From Chitinophagaceae bacterium (lineage in GTDB: Bacteria; Bacteroidota; Bacteroidia; Chitinophagales; Chitinophagaceae), in contig JADBXR010000019.1 of the NCBI GenBank assembly GCA_020403425.1, positions 1 to 64,000 on the forward strand: a stretch of 64,000 nt of DNA, read 5' to 3'. The position numbers and the translations under genes are program-made. Under the pieces are notes generated by a model. It worked only from the letters and a program-made list of their open reading frames with translations, had not been told where the DNA came from and did no database searches. How positions within the stretch are numbered: position 1 is the stretch's first letter; every line of letters starts with the position of its first letter. Of the stretch, positions 25,598-33,216 are shown piece by piece.

Positions 25598-26098
25598 TTA
25601 ATTATTGGCTGCAGCGTTTTTCGTACACTCTGCAATGATCGCGTCCACTTTTTCTTTTGTCAGGTGTTCGCGGTAATGTTTGCCCAACTGCATCATCGGT
25701 GCATAACCGCAGGCGCCCAGACACTCCACCGTTTTTAAAGTGAACAGACCATCTGCGGTCGTCTCACCTGGTTTAATACCCAGTTTCTCGCCGATATACG
25801 CAACGATATCATCACTGCCACGCAGCATACAGGGACCTGTCTGGCACACCTCGAACAGGTATTTGCCCACTGGTTTCAGGTTGTACATGCTGTAGAAAGT
25901 GGCCACTTCGTATACTTCAATCGGTGTGATGTTCAGCAACTCTGCCACATAATCCATCGTTTCGGTACTCAGCCATCCGCCAAAAGAATCCTGTGCCAGG
26001 TGCAGTACCGGCAACAAAGCACTTTTCTGCTTGCCTTCCGGGTAACGTGCCACGAGGCGTTTTACTTCCGCTAACTGTGTTTCTGAAAATTTCGACAT
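25598..26098 (-). CDS. nuoE: NADH-quinone oxidoreductase subunit E
   Basis: NuoE carries the 2Fe-2S cluster N1a next to NuoF. The thioredoxin-like domain has all four ligand Cys: FEVCQTGPCMLRGSDDI and VECLGACGYAPMM. The start at 26096-26098 (MSKFSETQLAEVKRLVARYP) gives 166 residues; an ATG 12 bases upstream adds MKNS. Heptamer-type palindromes lie on both sides of the gene. Confidence 0.95.
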   Translation of the reverse strand: MSKFSETQLAEVKRLVARYPEGKQKSALLPVLHLAQDSFGGWLSTETMDYVAELLNITPIEVYEVATFYSMYNLKPVGKYLFEVCQTGPCMLRGSDDIVAYIGEKLGIKPGETTADGLFTLKTVECLGACGYAPMMQLGKHYREHLTKEKVDAIIAECTKNAAANN

Positions 26099-26105
26099 AC
26101 TATTC

Positions 26106-26207
26106 TTCAAATTTGGAAATTTGAAAATTTGAAAATTTGAAAATGAAAACCGGCAGGCTGGCAGCCTTCCATTTTCGAATTTTCAAATTGCCACATTCTC
26201 AAATCAT
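26106..26207. repeat. Word-repeat palindrome in the nuoD-nuoE gap
   Basis: The left arm has 8-base steps TTTGGAAA, TTTGAAAA, TTTGAAAA, TTTGAAAA. A GC-rich loop follows (ACCGGCAGGCTGGCAGCC). The right arm CATTTTCGAATTTTCAAAT is complementary to the left arm. This is one of the loci with 8-base rather than 7-base steps. Confidence 0.7.
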
Positions 26208-26212
26208 ATGTT

Positions 26213-27442
26213 TTACGCATCCATCTCTCCTGCGATCAGGTTCAGGCTACTCATTGTCACGATCGCATCGCTCAGCATACCGCCGGTCACCAGTTCCGGA
26301 TAAGCCTGGTAATAGATAAAGCAGGGTCTGCGGAAATGCAGGCGGAACGGGGCACGTCCTCCATCACTGATCAGGTAAAAACCCAGTTCACCGTTGGCGC
26401 CTTCCACTGAATGATACACTTCACCTTTGGGCATATCCACCTCACCCATGATGATCTTGAAATGCCAGATCAGGGCCTCCATCTTGGTGTATACGTCCTC
26501 TTTTTTAGGCAGGTAGTATTCGGGAACATTGGCATGATATACTTCTGCCTCCTCTCCTTTGAACTCCTGTATCTTCTGGTAAGCCTGCTGGATGATGCCC
26601 AGGCTCTGCCACATTTCCTCGTTACGCACCAGGAAACGATCGTAATTGTCGCCGGTTTTACCAACCGGTATGCTGAAATCAAAATCTTCGTAACTGCTGT
26701 AAGGTGCATGCACCCGCACATCGTAGTCAACACCGGCCGCACGCAGGTTCGGACCAGTGAACCCGTAGTTCATGGCACGCTCCGCGCTGATGGCTCCGGT
26801 ACCCATGGTACGGTCCATGAAAATGCGGTTGCGGGTGAACAGGTTCTCGAACTCCTTCAATACGGAAGGATACTCTTTTAAGAATTTCTCGAGTTTCGTA
26901 AACGCTGTATTTGAGAAATTCCTTTCAAAGCCGCCAATACGCCCAATATTAGTAGTAAGACGGGACCCACATACTTCTTCATATATCTCATAGATTAATT
27001 CTCGGTACTGCATCACATACAGGAAACCGGTATAGGCGCCGGTATCCACCCCTACGATGGAGTTACAGATCAGGTGATCCGCGATCCTCGCCAGCTCCAT
27101 GATGATCACCCGCAGGTAATCCACCCGCTTGGGTGTTTTCACGTTCAGCAGTTTCTCGCAGGTAAGATGCCATCCCATGTTATTGATGGGACTGCTGCAA
27201 TAATTCAAACGATCTGTCAGCGGCGTGATCTGGTACAAAGGTCTGCGCTCAGCGATCTTTTCAAAAGCACGGTGAATATACCCTACCGTGGACTCTGTAG
27301 ATACGATACGCTCCCCGTCCAGTTCCATGATATTCTGGAACACACCGTGTGTGGCAGGGTGCGTAGGACCCACGTTCAGCGTGGTGGTCTGTTTCTCTAT
27401 CGAGCCTTCCGGCAGTTTGATATGTTGGTGATGCTCTGTCAT
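26213..27442 (-). CDS. nuoD: NADH-quinone oxidoreductase subunit D
   Basis: NuoD is the 49-kDa subunit that lines the quinone site. The 409-residue protein has LNVGPTHPATHGVFQ with the conserved His pair, GYIHRAFEKIAE, and the C-terminal signature SLNLIAGEMDA. It is separate from NuoC, unlike the fused NuoCD of Escherichia coli. The next gap upstream holds a CGGATTA-word palindrome. Confidence 0.97.
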   Translation of the reverse strand: MTEHHQHIKLPEGSIEKQTTTLNVGPTHPATHGVFQNIMELDGERIVSTESTVGYIHRAFEKIAERRPLYQITPLTDRLNYCSSPINNMGWHLTCEKLLNVKTPKRVDYLRVIIMELARIADHLICNSIVGVDTGAYTGFLYVMQYRELIYEIYEEVCGSRLTTNIGRIGGFERNFSNTAFTKLEKFLKEYPSVLKEFENLFTRNRIFMDRTMGTGAISAERAMNYGFTGPNLRAAGVDYDVRVHAPYSSYEDFDFSIPVGKTGDNYDRFLVRNEEMWQSLGIIQQAYQKIQEFKGEEAEVYHANVPEYYLPKKEDVYTKMEALIWHFKIIMGEVDMPKGEVYHSVEGANGELGFYLISDGGRAPFRLHFRRPCFIYYQAYPELVTGGMLSDAIVTMSSLNLIAGEMDA

Positions 27443-27537
27443 TATATATTCTGCTATATATCTTTAATCAACTTCGTTGTGCCTGTCCCGACTTTGGCGT
27501 GATCACTCACCGGTATATCCGGTTCGCTTATCATTGA

Positions 27538-27617
27538 TTCACGGATTATCGGATGACGGATTTACGGATGGTAATCTTTTGTAATTCGCAAATACGTCAT
27601 ACGCCGATTCGCCAATC
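27538..27617. repeat. CGGATTA-word palindrome in the nuoC-nuoD gap
   Basis: The left arm (27538-27571) iterates CGGATTA/CGGATGA-type words. The right arm (27581-27617) steps through TTCGCAA, ATACGTC, ATACGCC and GATTCGCC. The arms are imperfect reverse complements. Related GGATTA words make the palindromes at 46413-46486 and 59912-59999. Confidence 0.65.
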
Positions 27618-28124
27618 CTATCCCCGCCCAAACATCTCGTCATCCTTGTCCACCCGCGTCTGGTCTTCCAGCGGGAACTCCTTGCGCATGGGGAAATAGT
27701 CCATCTCGTCCACATTCAGGATGCGCTTCAGGTTCGGGTGCCCCACAAAATTCACTCCGAAGAAATCATAGGTCTCACGCTCCATCCAGTTAGCGCTGTT
27801 GAACAATTTTGATGCGGTGAACACATCCGGAGTCTGGATATTGGTGAACACTTTGAAACGCAGGCGCACATTCTCAGCCAGGTTGTGCAGGTGGTATACC
27901 ACGGCCAGTTCACGACCGGCCTGGTCGGGATAGTTGACTGCACAGAGATCGGTCAGGAAACGGAAACCCAGTTCCTCGTCATCGTTCAGGAACTGGAGTA
28001 CTTTCAGGTTATTCTCTTTGGCTGCTTCAAAGCTGAGCAGGCCATACGACTCTTCGAAACCGAAGACCAGGTCTCCGAATTTCTCGGTGAGCCGTTGTTG
28101 AATTCTTTCGTTGGTTAAGGCCAT
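27618..28124 (-). CDS. nuoC: NADH-quinone oxidoreductase subunit C
   Basis: NuoC is the 30-kDa subunit of the peripheral arm. The start at 28122-28124 (MALTNERIQQRLTEKFGDLV) gives 168 residues. The family signature is clear: ANWMERETYDFFGVNFVGHP followed by LKRILNVDEMDYFPMRKEFP. A 5'-extended frame to 28163 is open but not conserved-looking. Confidence 0.96.
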   Translation of the reverse strand: MALTNERIQQRLTEKFGDLVFGFEESYGLLSFEAAKENNLKVLQFLNDDEELGFRFLTDLCAVNYPDQAGRELAVVYHLHNLAENVRLRFKVFTNIQTPDVFTASKLFNSANWMERETYDFFGVNFVGHPNLKRILNVDEMDYFPMRKEFPLEDQTRVDKDDEMFGRG

Positions 28125-28221
28125 TTCTATCAGGTTCAAGTCATCCGGCGTACCGGGTAACAAGGATTTACACTATTATAAGGCTACGGGCCGTTTCATG
28201 CACCCGTATGCCGACATACTG

Positions 28222-28809
28222 TTATTCTATTCCGTATCCGTTCATCAGTGCCTTGTACTGCTCACTGTTCCTGCGGCGGATACTTTCCTGTCCCACCAGC
28301 TCCTGCACTTTCATAAAACCATCCAGGATGGCTTCCGGGCGGGGCGGACAGCCGGGCACATAAACATCCACCGGGATGATCTGATCGATCCCCTGTAATA
28401 CGCTGTAGCTGTCAAAGATACCGCCACTGGAAGCGCAGGCACCCACGGCGATCACCCAGCGGGGTTCCGCCATCTGCAGGTATACCTGGCGCAGTACCGG
28501 TCCCATTTTTTTGGCAATGGTCCCCATCACCATGAGCAGGTCGCACTGGCGGGGAGAAAAACCCACCCTTTCGGAACCAAAACGGGCCAGATCATAGTGA
28601 GATGCCATGGTTGCCATGAACTCGATACCACAGCAGGAAGTGGCAAAAGGCAGGGGCCACATAGAATTCTTGCGGGCCAGGCCCACCACATCGCTCAGTT
28701 TGGTAGTAAAGAAACCTTCTCCTGAATAACCCTCGGGCGCATCTACCATAGAAACCGCCTCTCTGATCATGGGTTCTTTCGGGTGAATATTGAAACGTAC
28801 AGGACGCAT
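28222..28809 (-). CDS. nuoB: NADH-quinone oxidoreductase subunit B
   Basis: NuoB binds cluster N2, the last before quinone. The 195-residue protein contains the adjacent Cys pair in FATSCCGIEFMATMASHYDL, then GACASSGGIFDSYSVLQGID and VDVYVPGCPPRPEAILDGFM with the remaining Cys ligands. Confidence 0.97.
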   Translation of the reverse strand: MRPVRFNIHPKEPMIREAVSMVDAPEGYSGEGFFTTKLSDVVGLARKNSMWPLPFATSCCGIEFMATMASHYDLARFGSERVGFSPRQCDLLMVMGTIAKKMGPVLRQVYLQMAEPRWVIAVGACASSGGIFDSYSVLQGIDQIIPVDVYVPGCPPRPEAILDGFMKVQELVGQESIRRRNSEQYKALMNGYGIE

Positions 28810-28813
28810 ATGA

Positions 28814-28922
28814 TAAATTGATGATTAGTAATTAATAATGGGTAATTGAGCAGATCCTGTTATAATAACCTTTAGGCGTTGCATTGGTTCAGGCCTGAAG
28901 ATCAATTGGCTGTTAATTACCT
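28814..28922. repeat. Heptamer-word arms in the nuoA-nuoB gap
   Basis: The left arm (about 28816-28851) steps through TTGATGA, TTAGTAA, TTAATAA, TGGGTAA and TTGAGCA. The right arm (about 28902-28922) has CAATTGG, CTGTTAA and TTACC. The arms are partly reverse-complementary (GGTAATTGA versus TCAATTGG and TTAATTACC). Confidence 0.5.
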
Positions 28923-28929
28923 TTTTCTA

Positions 28930-29331
28930 CTAGTCTTCCCAGGTCAAAGCCCCTTTTTTGATGATATAGATGAAGCCTACCATGAAAAAAGCGACGAACA
29001 TCAGTACGGCACTGAATCCACCCCAACCCAGTTCCCGGAAATTAACCGCGTAAGGATAGAAAAAGATCACTTCCACATCAAACAAAACGAACAGGATCGC
29101 CACCAGGAAGTATTTGATGGCCATTGGCTGGCGGGCATTTCCATGGGTCTCGATACCGCTGGCAAAATTCTCCAGTTTATCGCTGGTCCGGCGTTTGGGT
29201 CCTACCCAGGCAGATACCCCAAGCATAAGCGCCACAAAACCAGCCGCAAAGATCAACTGAACCCCTATCGGAAAATAATTCGCCGCAGACTGGGATGCAC
29301 TGGCATCGGATAACAAGGAAAGCCAACTCAT
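28930..29331 (-). CDS. nuoA: NADH-quinone oxidoreductase subunit A
   Basis: NuoA is a three-TM subunit at the hinge between the two arms of complex I. The 133-residue protein begins with a TM at about residues 21-42 and contains KLENFASGIETHGNARQPMA, the ND3 loop that lacks the mitochondrial Cys. IKYFLVAILFVLFDVEVIFF with its conserved acidic residues follows. It is the first gene of the nuoA-N operon and has a TATTTTTG promoter box just upstream. Confidence 0.95.
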   Translation of the reverse strand: MSWLSLLSDASASQSAANYFPIGVQLIFAAGFVALMLGVSAWVGPKRRTSDKLENFASGIETHGNARQPMAIKYFLVAILFVLFDVEVIFFYPYAVNFRELGWGGFSAVLMFVAFFMVGFIYIIKKGALTWED

Positions 29332-29351
29332 GTGAAATAATTAAAGTGCTG

Positions 29352-29359
29352 CAAAAATA
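29352..29359 (-). promoter_or_regulatory. -7 box of the nuo operon promoter
   Basis: The minus strand reads TATTTTTG, an exact TAnnTTTG match, 20 bases before the nuoA ATG. TTTA rather than TTTG lies at the 19-base -33 position. The terminator of the upstream gene (29384-29415) lies just beyond, so the operon starts here. Confidence 0.6.
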
Positions 29360-29383
29360 CACTTGTGGGGCATATAAATAAAA

Positions 29384-29415
29384 GAAAAAACTCCCCGGTC
29401 ACGGAGAGTTTTTTC
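29384..29415 (-). terminator. Rho-independent terminator of the TPR gene operon
   Basis: GAAAAAACTCCCC and GGAGAGTTTTTTC pair around GGTCAC, with one non-pairing position. On the minus strand the stem ends in six Ts. It lies 16 bases after the TPR gene stop and insulates it from the nuo promoter. Confidence 0.88.
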
Positions 29416-29430
29416 TTAAGCTATCTTGTA

Positions 29431-31260
29431 TTATCCTTTGCCGGGAGTGCTGTTTCCGCCGGTATTTCCACCCTTTTTGGCAGGAACCGGAGGTTTGCTG
29501 TAGTAATCGATCCTTTTCTGGATCTCTGCTCTAGCGCCCTGTGCAAATTTATTGTTATCATCATTCGGATCGGGGTAAGCCACGATCATGCTGTCGGTAA
29601 CTTCCACCGCTTTCTGACAAACGGCCAGGTATTCGTCCACCACAGCTGTTTTACGGCCATCGGTAGTGATCTTGAAGTCAGGATTGTTCTTTAATGTAGT
29701 GATCTTCTTGATGTAGTAGTTCAGGATATAGTACTGGTTCAGGAAGATATCTTTCTTATACTTCTCCTTGTCCAGCACGGTATAGATCGAATCGAGGTAC
29801 ATCAGGTGTGTGGCAGCCAGACCGCTGGTGGTATCCGGATCTGAGGCCAGCGCCGCCCTTTTGAAGAAAGTGTACGGCTGTGGTTTACCCGGGAAATCGA
29901 TCATGTATTTTTTTGCCAGCTCAATGGTGAGCGGGTAATTCTTGGCAGTGAACGCTGTGCTGGTCAATTTGTAGTAGTCGAACTCGCTCAAAGTACCGCC
30001 TTTCAGGGCTGCCTGCTTCTGCAGCCATTCGATCTGCTTGTCGTACATCTTGGCCTTTCCGAACAGTTCCGCCGCCTGGCCCATATATGCCAGTTTATTC
30101 ACTTTGGAAGTATCGTTGCTCAATGCCTTCTCCAGGTAACCTACGGCCTGCAGTTCGCTACCGGGGAATTTAGAGAATACCTTCACGGCCAGCTCATAAT
30201 CGCCGGGGGCTATCTTGCTTACGGGCGCAGTGCTGAAATATCGGGTCAGCGCATTCTTGGCCTGTACGGAATCACCGGTCCTGTCGTAGTTGAAGGCATA
30301 CAGCACATCCAGTTTGGGCAACGCTTTGATACCCACGGCCGTTTCCAGCTCCTTTACTTTGGCCAGTGACTCCTCATTTTTTCCTGAACGGAACAGGTAA
30401 TCGGCCATTACCAGGTCCAGCATCGGGTCCTTATCGGCTGTTGCAATGTATTTATCCAGGTATTCTTTCGCGCGGTTCACGTCGCGGGAAGCATAGTAGT
30501 CGTAGTAATTGAAGTATACCGGTGGGTAAGCGGGATCGGCCTCCATGGCGCTGGCAAAGTTCTGCTCGAACAGTTCCTTGTTGTTCTGGCTCTGGTAGAT
30601 CTTACCGATACGGTAGAAGGCACGGGCATTCTTAGGGTCCCTGGCGAGGGCTTCCTGGTAGGCTTTTACCGCATCACCGCCGTTTTCACCACCCATTTTC
30701 AGGTAGTTGATCCCCATATTGATCAGGATATCCGGATCGGTCAGATCGATGGCTGCCGCCTGTTTCAGTTTTTCGATCGCATAATTATGATCGCCCTGAT
30801 CGCTGCCCACTTCTGCATTGGCGCGGCCAATAGCATTCAGGATGGCAGGATTGGGTTTACCCTTGTTCTTACCTTTCGTTTCGATGGTAGAAGTGATCGC
30901 CTGCTCAAATTTCTGCTTTACAGAGTTGATGTCCTCTTTTTCCAGGATACCCACATGTCCCATTCCCACCAGTAACCAGGCATCACTGCCCACTTCCTGT
31001 AATCCTTTCTGGTACAGTGCTTTAACCTCTGCGATCTGTTCTTTTGAAGGTTCACTTGCACCGTCTGTTGCCAGCATGGCCTGACCCAGCCAGTAGATAG
31101 CCTGCGGATCTTTCGGATTGGCATCATAAGCTTTCTGAAATGCTTCTTTTGCACTCTTGTTCTTTTCGTAATTCAGAAATTTGATCCCAGCCGGTATCTG
31201 GGCCATCAAACACTGTGCAGCAAGCATCGCTGTCAACATTAAAGAAACGGTCTTCTTCAT
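29431..31260 (-). CDS. Exported tetratricopeptide-repeat protein
   Basis: The 609-residue protein has a signal peptide (MKKTVSLMLTAMLAAQCLMA). Multiple TPR units follow (for example AKEAFQKAYDANPKDPQAIY at about residues 37-56, AFYRIGKIYQSQNNKELFEQ and VYFNYYDYYASRDVNRAKEY). The C-terminus is a Gly/Asn/Lys-rich tail. It is the last gene of a three-gene operon after a PstS-like lipoprotein and a small membrane protein. Such genes often sit near TonB systems in Bacteroidota; a scaffold role in the periplasm is plausible. Its function cannot be read from sequence. Confidence 0.85.
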   Translation of the reverse strand: MKKTVSLMLTAMLAAQCLMAQIPAGIKFLNYEKNKSAKEAFQKAYDANPKDPQAIYWLGQAMLATDGASEPSKEQIAEVKALYQKGLQEVGSDAWLLVGMGHVGILEKEDINSVKQKFEQAITSTIETKGKNKGKPNPAILNAIGRANAEVGSDQGDHNYAIEKLKQAAAIDLTDPDILINMGINYLKMGGENGGDAVKAYQEALARDPKNARAFYRIGKIYQSQNNKELFEQNFASAMEADPAYPPVYFNYYDYYASRDVNRAKEYLDKYIATADKDPMLDLVMADYLFRSGKNEESLAKVKELETAVGIKALPKLDVLYAFNYDRTGDSVQAKNALTRYFSTAPVSKIAPGDYELAVKVFSKFPGSELQAVGYLEKALSNDTSKVNKLAYMGQAAELFGKAKMYDKQIEWLQKQAALKGGTLSEFDYYKLTSTAFTAKNYPLTIELAKKYMIDFPGKPQPYTFFKRAALASDPDTTSGLAATHLMYLDSIYTVLDKEKYKKDIFLNQYYILNYYIKKITTLKNNPDFKITTDGRKTAVVDEYLAVCQKAVEVTDSMIVAYPDPNDDNNKFAQGARAEIQKRIDYYSKPPVPAKKGGNTGGNSTPGKG

Positions 31261-31284
31261 TTTTCGTTTTTTATTATTATAGTG

Positions 31285-32211
31285 TCAATCTGCCGACTCT
31301 TTTATTTTCCCTACCCGGTTATTGAATCCCATTTTGGCCGGTACCAGGAAAGATCTTCTGAATATCAGCTGTCCCCGTTCCAGGCTCATAAAATTCATGA
31401 AACCTGTGCCCAGTCCTGCCGAATTCTCTTTCAATATGTAATACAAGGGGCGTGCCAGCGGGTATTGACCATATGCCAGTGATGCCTGCGAAGGCTTGGC
31501 AAACAGGTCCTTTTCCTCACATTTAACACATTCTACCAGCGCCGTACGTATCTTTTTCAGTTGCGCCACCTGTTTGGGGTCGTAACTGTCTCCCACCCAG
31601 CTTAGTCCTACAAAACCGATCACATTGGGGTTATTCGATACCACTTCGATCACTTCATCGCTGTTTTGAGCCGCCACCACGTTCTTTCCCAGCGGTTCAC
31701 CCCGCAGAACACTGTCCTGCAGATAGCGGATGGTGCTGGTCGCATTCTTCCCATCCATCACTGCGGTGATATTGTTCCTTCCGCTGAGGATATCTTTCAG
31801 CTGCGCGATCGTGAACACACTGTCCTTCGCGGCCCTGTTCACAATAGCGGTCACGGCATCATAAGCCAGGATCCCGTATTGGGGCTTGAAAGACAGGCTG
31901 TTCTCAAAGATCTCCGCTTCCTTATCCGTGAGGCCCTTGGCCACTATGATCATCCGGGTGCTGTCGGACTGCAGGTCCCTGAAACAGGCTGCTTCCGATT
32001 TGTAGCTGACCTCGATCCGGGTATTCGGAAAAGAGGAGTGATGCACTTTCAGCTGTTCTTCGATCACCGGCTTGAAACTCTCGTCCACGCTGATCCTGAT
32101 GAACCCCTTGGTAGGTGTATCGCGGGGATCTTCTTTTTTCCCCGATCTGTTACAAGAAACAAAGAACAATAACATGCCCCCCAAAAAACTGTATAACACA
32201 CTCTTTTTCAT
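31285..32211 (-). CDS. PstS-like substrate-binding lipoprotein
   Basis: The 308-residue protein begins with a lipoprotein signal (lipobox FFVSC, modified Cys at residue 20). A PBP-like domain resembling phosphate-binding PstS covers about residues 36-270 (GFIRISVDESFKPVIEEQLK, IIVAKGLTDKEAEIFENSLS, GRNNITAVMDGKNATSTIRY and NPNVIGFVGLSWVGDSY). No pstC, pstA or pstB genes are adjacent, so ordinary ABC uptake is not supported by context. The operon links it to a small membrane protein (4-base overlap) and a TPR protein. Confidence 0.82.
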   Translation of the reverse strand: MKKSVLYSFLGGMLLFFVSCNRSGKKEDPRDTPTKGFIRISVDESFKPVIEEQLKVHHSSFPNTRIEVSYKSEAACFRDLQSDSTRMIIVAKGLTDKEAEIFENSLSFKPQYGILAYDAVTAIVNRAAKDSVFTIAQLKDILSGRNNITAVMDGKNATSTIRYLQDSVLRGEPLGKNVVAAQNSDEVIEVVSNNPNVIGFVGLSWVGDSYDPKQVAQLKKIRTALVECVKCEEKDLFAKPSQASLAYGQYPLARPLYYILKENSAGLGTGFMNFMSLERGQLIFRRSFLVPAKMGFNNRVGKIKESAD

Positions 32212-32450
32212 CTTACTTCATCACGCTTGAATCCTCTGTATAATCGAAAACTTCCATATAAAAGACAAAGAATACCAAAAAAATACCTGAAAAATTCGTT
32301 GTCCTCGTCCAACAGTTGCTCGATGTTCAGTTTGTCTGCGAACAACATCACGACCGCCATTCCCAGCAGTAGAACTGCGATGGTGAAATCGTATGACATG
32401 CGCATCAAATTATAGCTTTTCTTCTGTTTAGCTCTGAAATCGTTTTCCAT
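32208..32450 (-). CDS. Small two-TM membrane protein
   Basis: The 80-residue protein has TM segments at about residues 21-39 (DFTIAVLLLGMAVVMLFADK) and 55-70 (FFRYFFGILCLLYGSFRLYR), both ends being charged. Its stop overlaps the start of the PstS-like gene by 4 bases (ATGA), so the two are translationally coupled. I do not recognise a named family. It is the first gene of the three-gene operon ending with the TPR protein. Confidence 0.75.
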   Translation of the reverse strand: MENDFRAKQKKSYNLMRMSYDFTIAVLLLGMAVVMLFADKLNIEQLLDEDNEFFRYFFGILCLLYGSFRLYRGFKRDEVR

Positions 32451-32661
32451 TTAACATTCAATTAAAACAGGGATGGGCAATTTAGGCAATAATTTTATTT
32501 GTCTGCAACAATTGTGGCCGACAATTTGAAACAATTCGCCGGTTATCTCTTTTATAGGATGCATACGCAGCAACAATTCCATAATATGAAGCCTCTAGTG
32601 GCTAACGGCCATTAGCATGCATGACGAGGCCCTGTGCAGACGATAATTGCAGCCACAACAC

Positions 32662-32669
32662 TATCTTTG
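32662..32669 (+). promoter_or_regulatory. -7 box (TATCTTTG) of the phosphatase gene
   Basis: An exact TAnnTTTG match ends 5 bases before the ATG at 32675, which predicts a leaderless or nearly leaderless mRNA. No TTTG -33 element was found at the usual spacing. Confidence 0.6.
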
Positions 32670-32674
32670 CGCAC

Positions 32675-33151
32675 ATGAGAATTTTGATGGTTTGCCTGGG
32701 AAATATCTGCAGGAGTCCATTGGCAGAAGGCATACTCGCGCAAAAGGCAAATGAGGCAGGACTTGACTGGGAGATAGACAGTGCGGGTACCAACGGTTTT
32801 CATATTGGGGAGCAGCCTCATGTGTTATCACAGCAGGTGGCAAAACTTCACGGGATCGATATCAGCGGGCAGCGATGCAGAAGATTGGTGAAAGAGGATA
32901 TCCATCGTTTCGACAGGATCTTTGTGATGGACCGCGACAATTATGCAGCCGTAAAAAGGATCTTCGGCGAAAGCTGGCATGCAGCAAAAAATGACAGGAA
33001 AGTGACATTTCTCCTTGACCTACTGTACCCGGGAGAACAACGGGAAGTGCCTGATCCCTGGTACGGAACCGAAAAAGATTATCATGCAGTATACGACATG
33101 CTGGAGAAGGCCTGCGATAAACTGATAGCAGCATACCGGCAGGAATCATAA
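32675..33151 (+). CDS. Low-molecular-weight protein-tyrosine phosphatase
   Basis: The start at 32675 gives 158 residues beginning MRILMVCLGNICRSPLAEGI, with the P-loop CLGNICRS (CX5R) directly at the N-terminus as in the family. The general-acid motif DPWYG is near residue 125. The upstream in-frame codon at 32621 precedes the promoter box and is rejected as start. Substrates may include phosphotyrosine proteins linked to exopolysaccharide control or arginine phosphate; context gives no hint. Confidence 0.92.
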   Translation: MRILMVCLGNICRSPLAEGILAQKANEAGLDWEIDSAGTNGFHIGEQPHVLSQQVAKLHGIDISGQRCRRLVKEDIHRFDRIFVMDRDNYAAVKRIFGESWHAAKNDRKVTFLLDLLYPGEQREVPDPWYGTEKDYHAVYDMLEKACDKLIAAYRQES

Positions 33152-33216
33152 AACCGAAGATGGAAGGATGGCCGCAGCCACCTAACAGGAACTAATTACT
33201 TAATGAACGCCCACCC

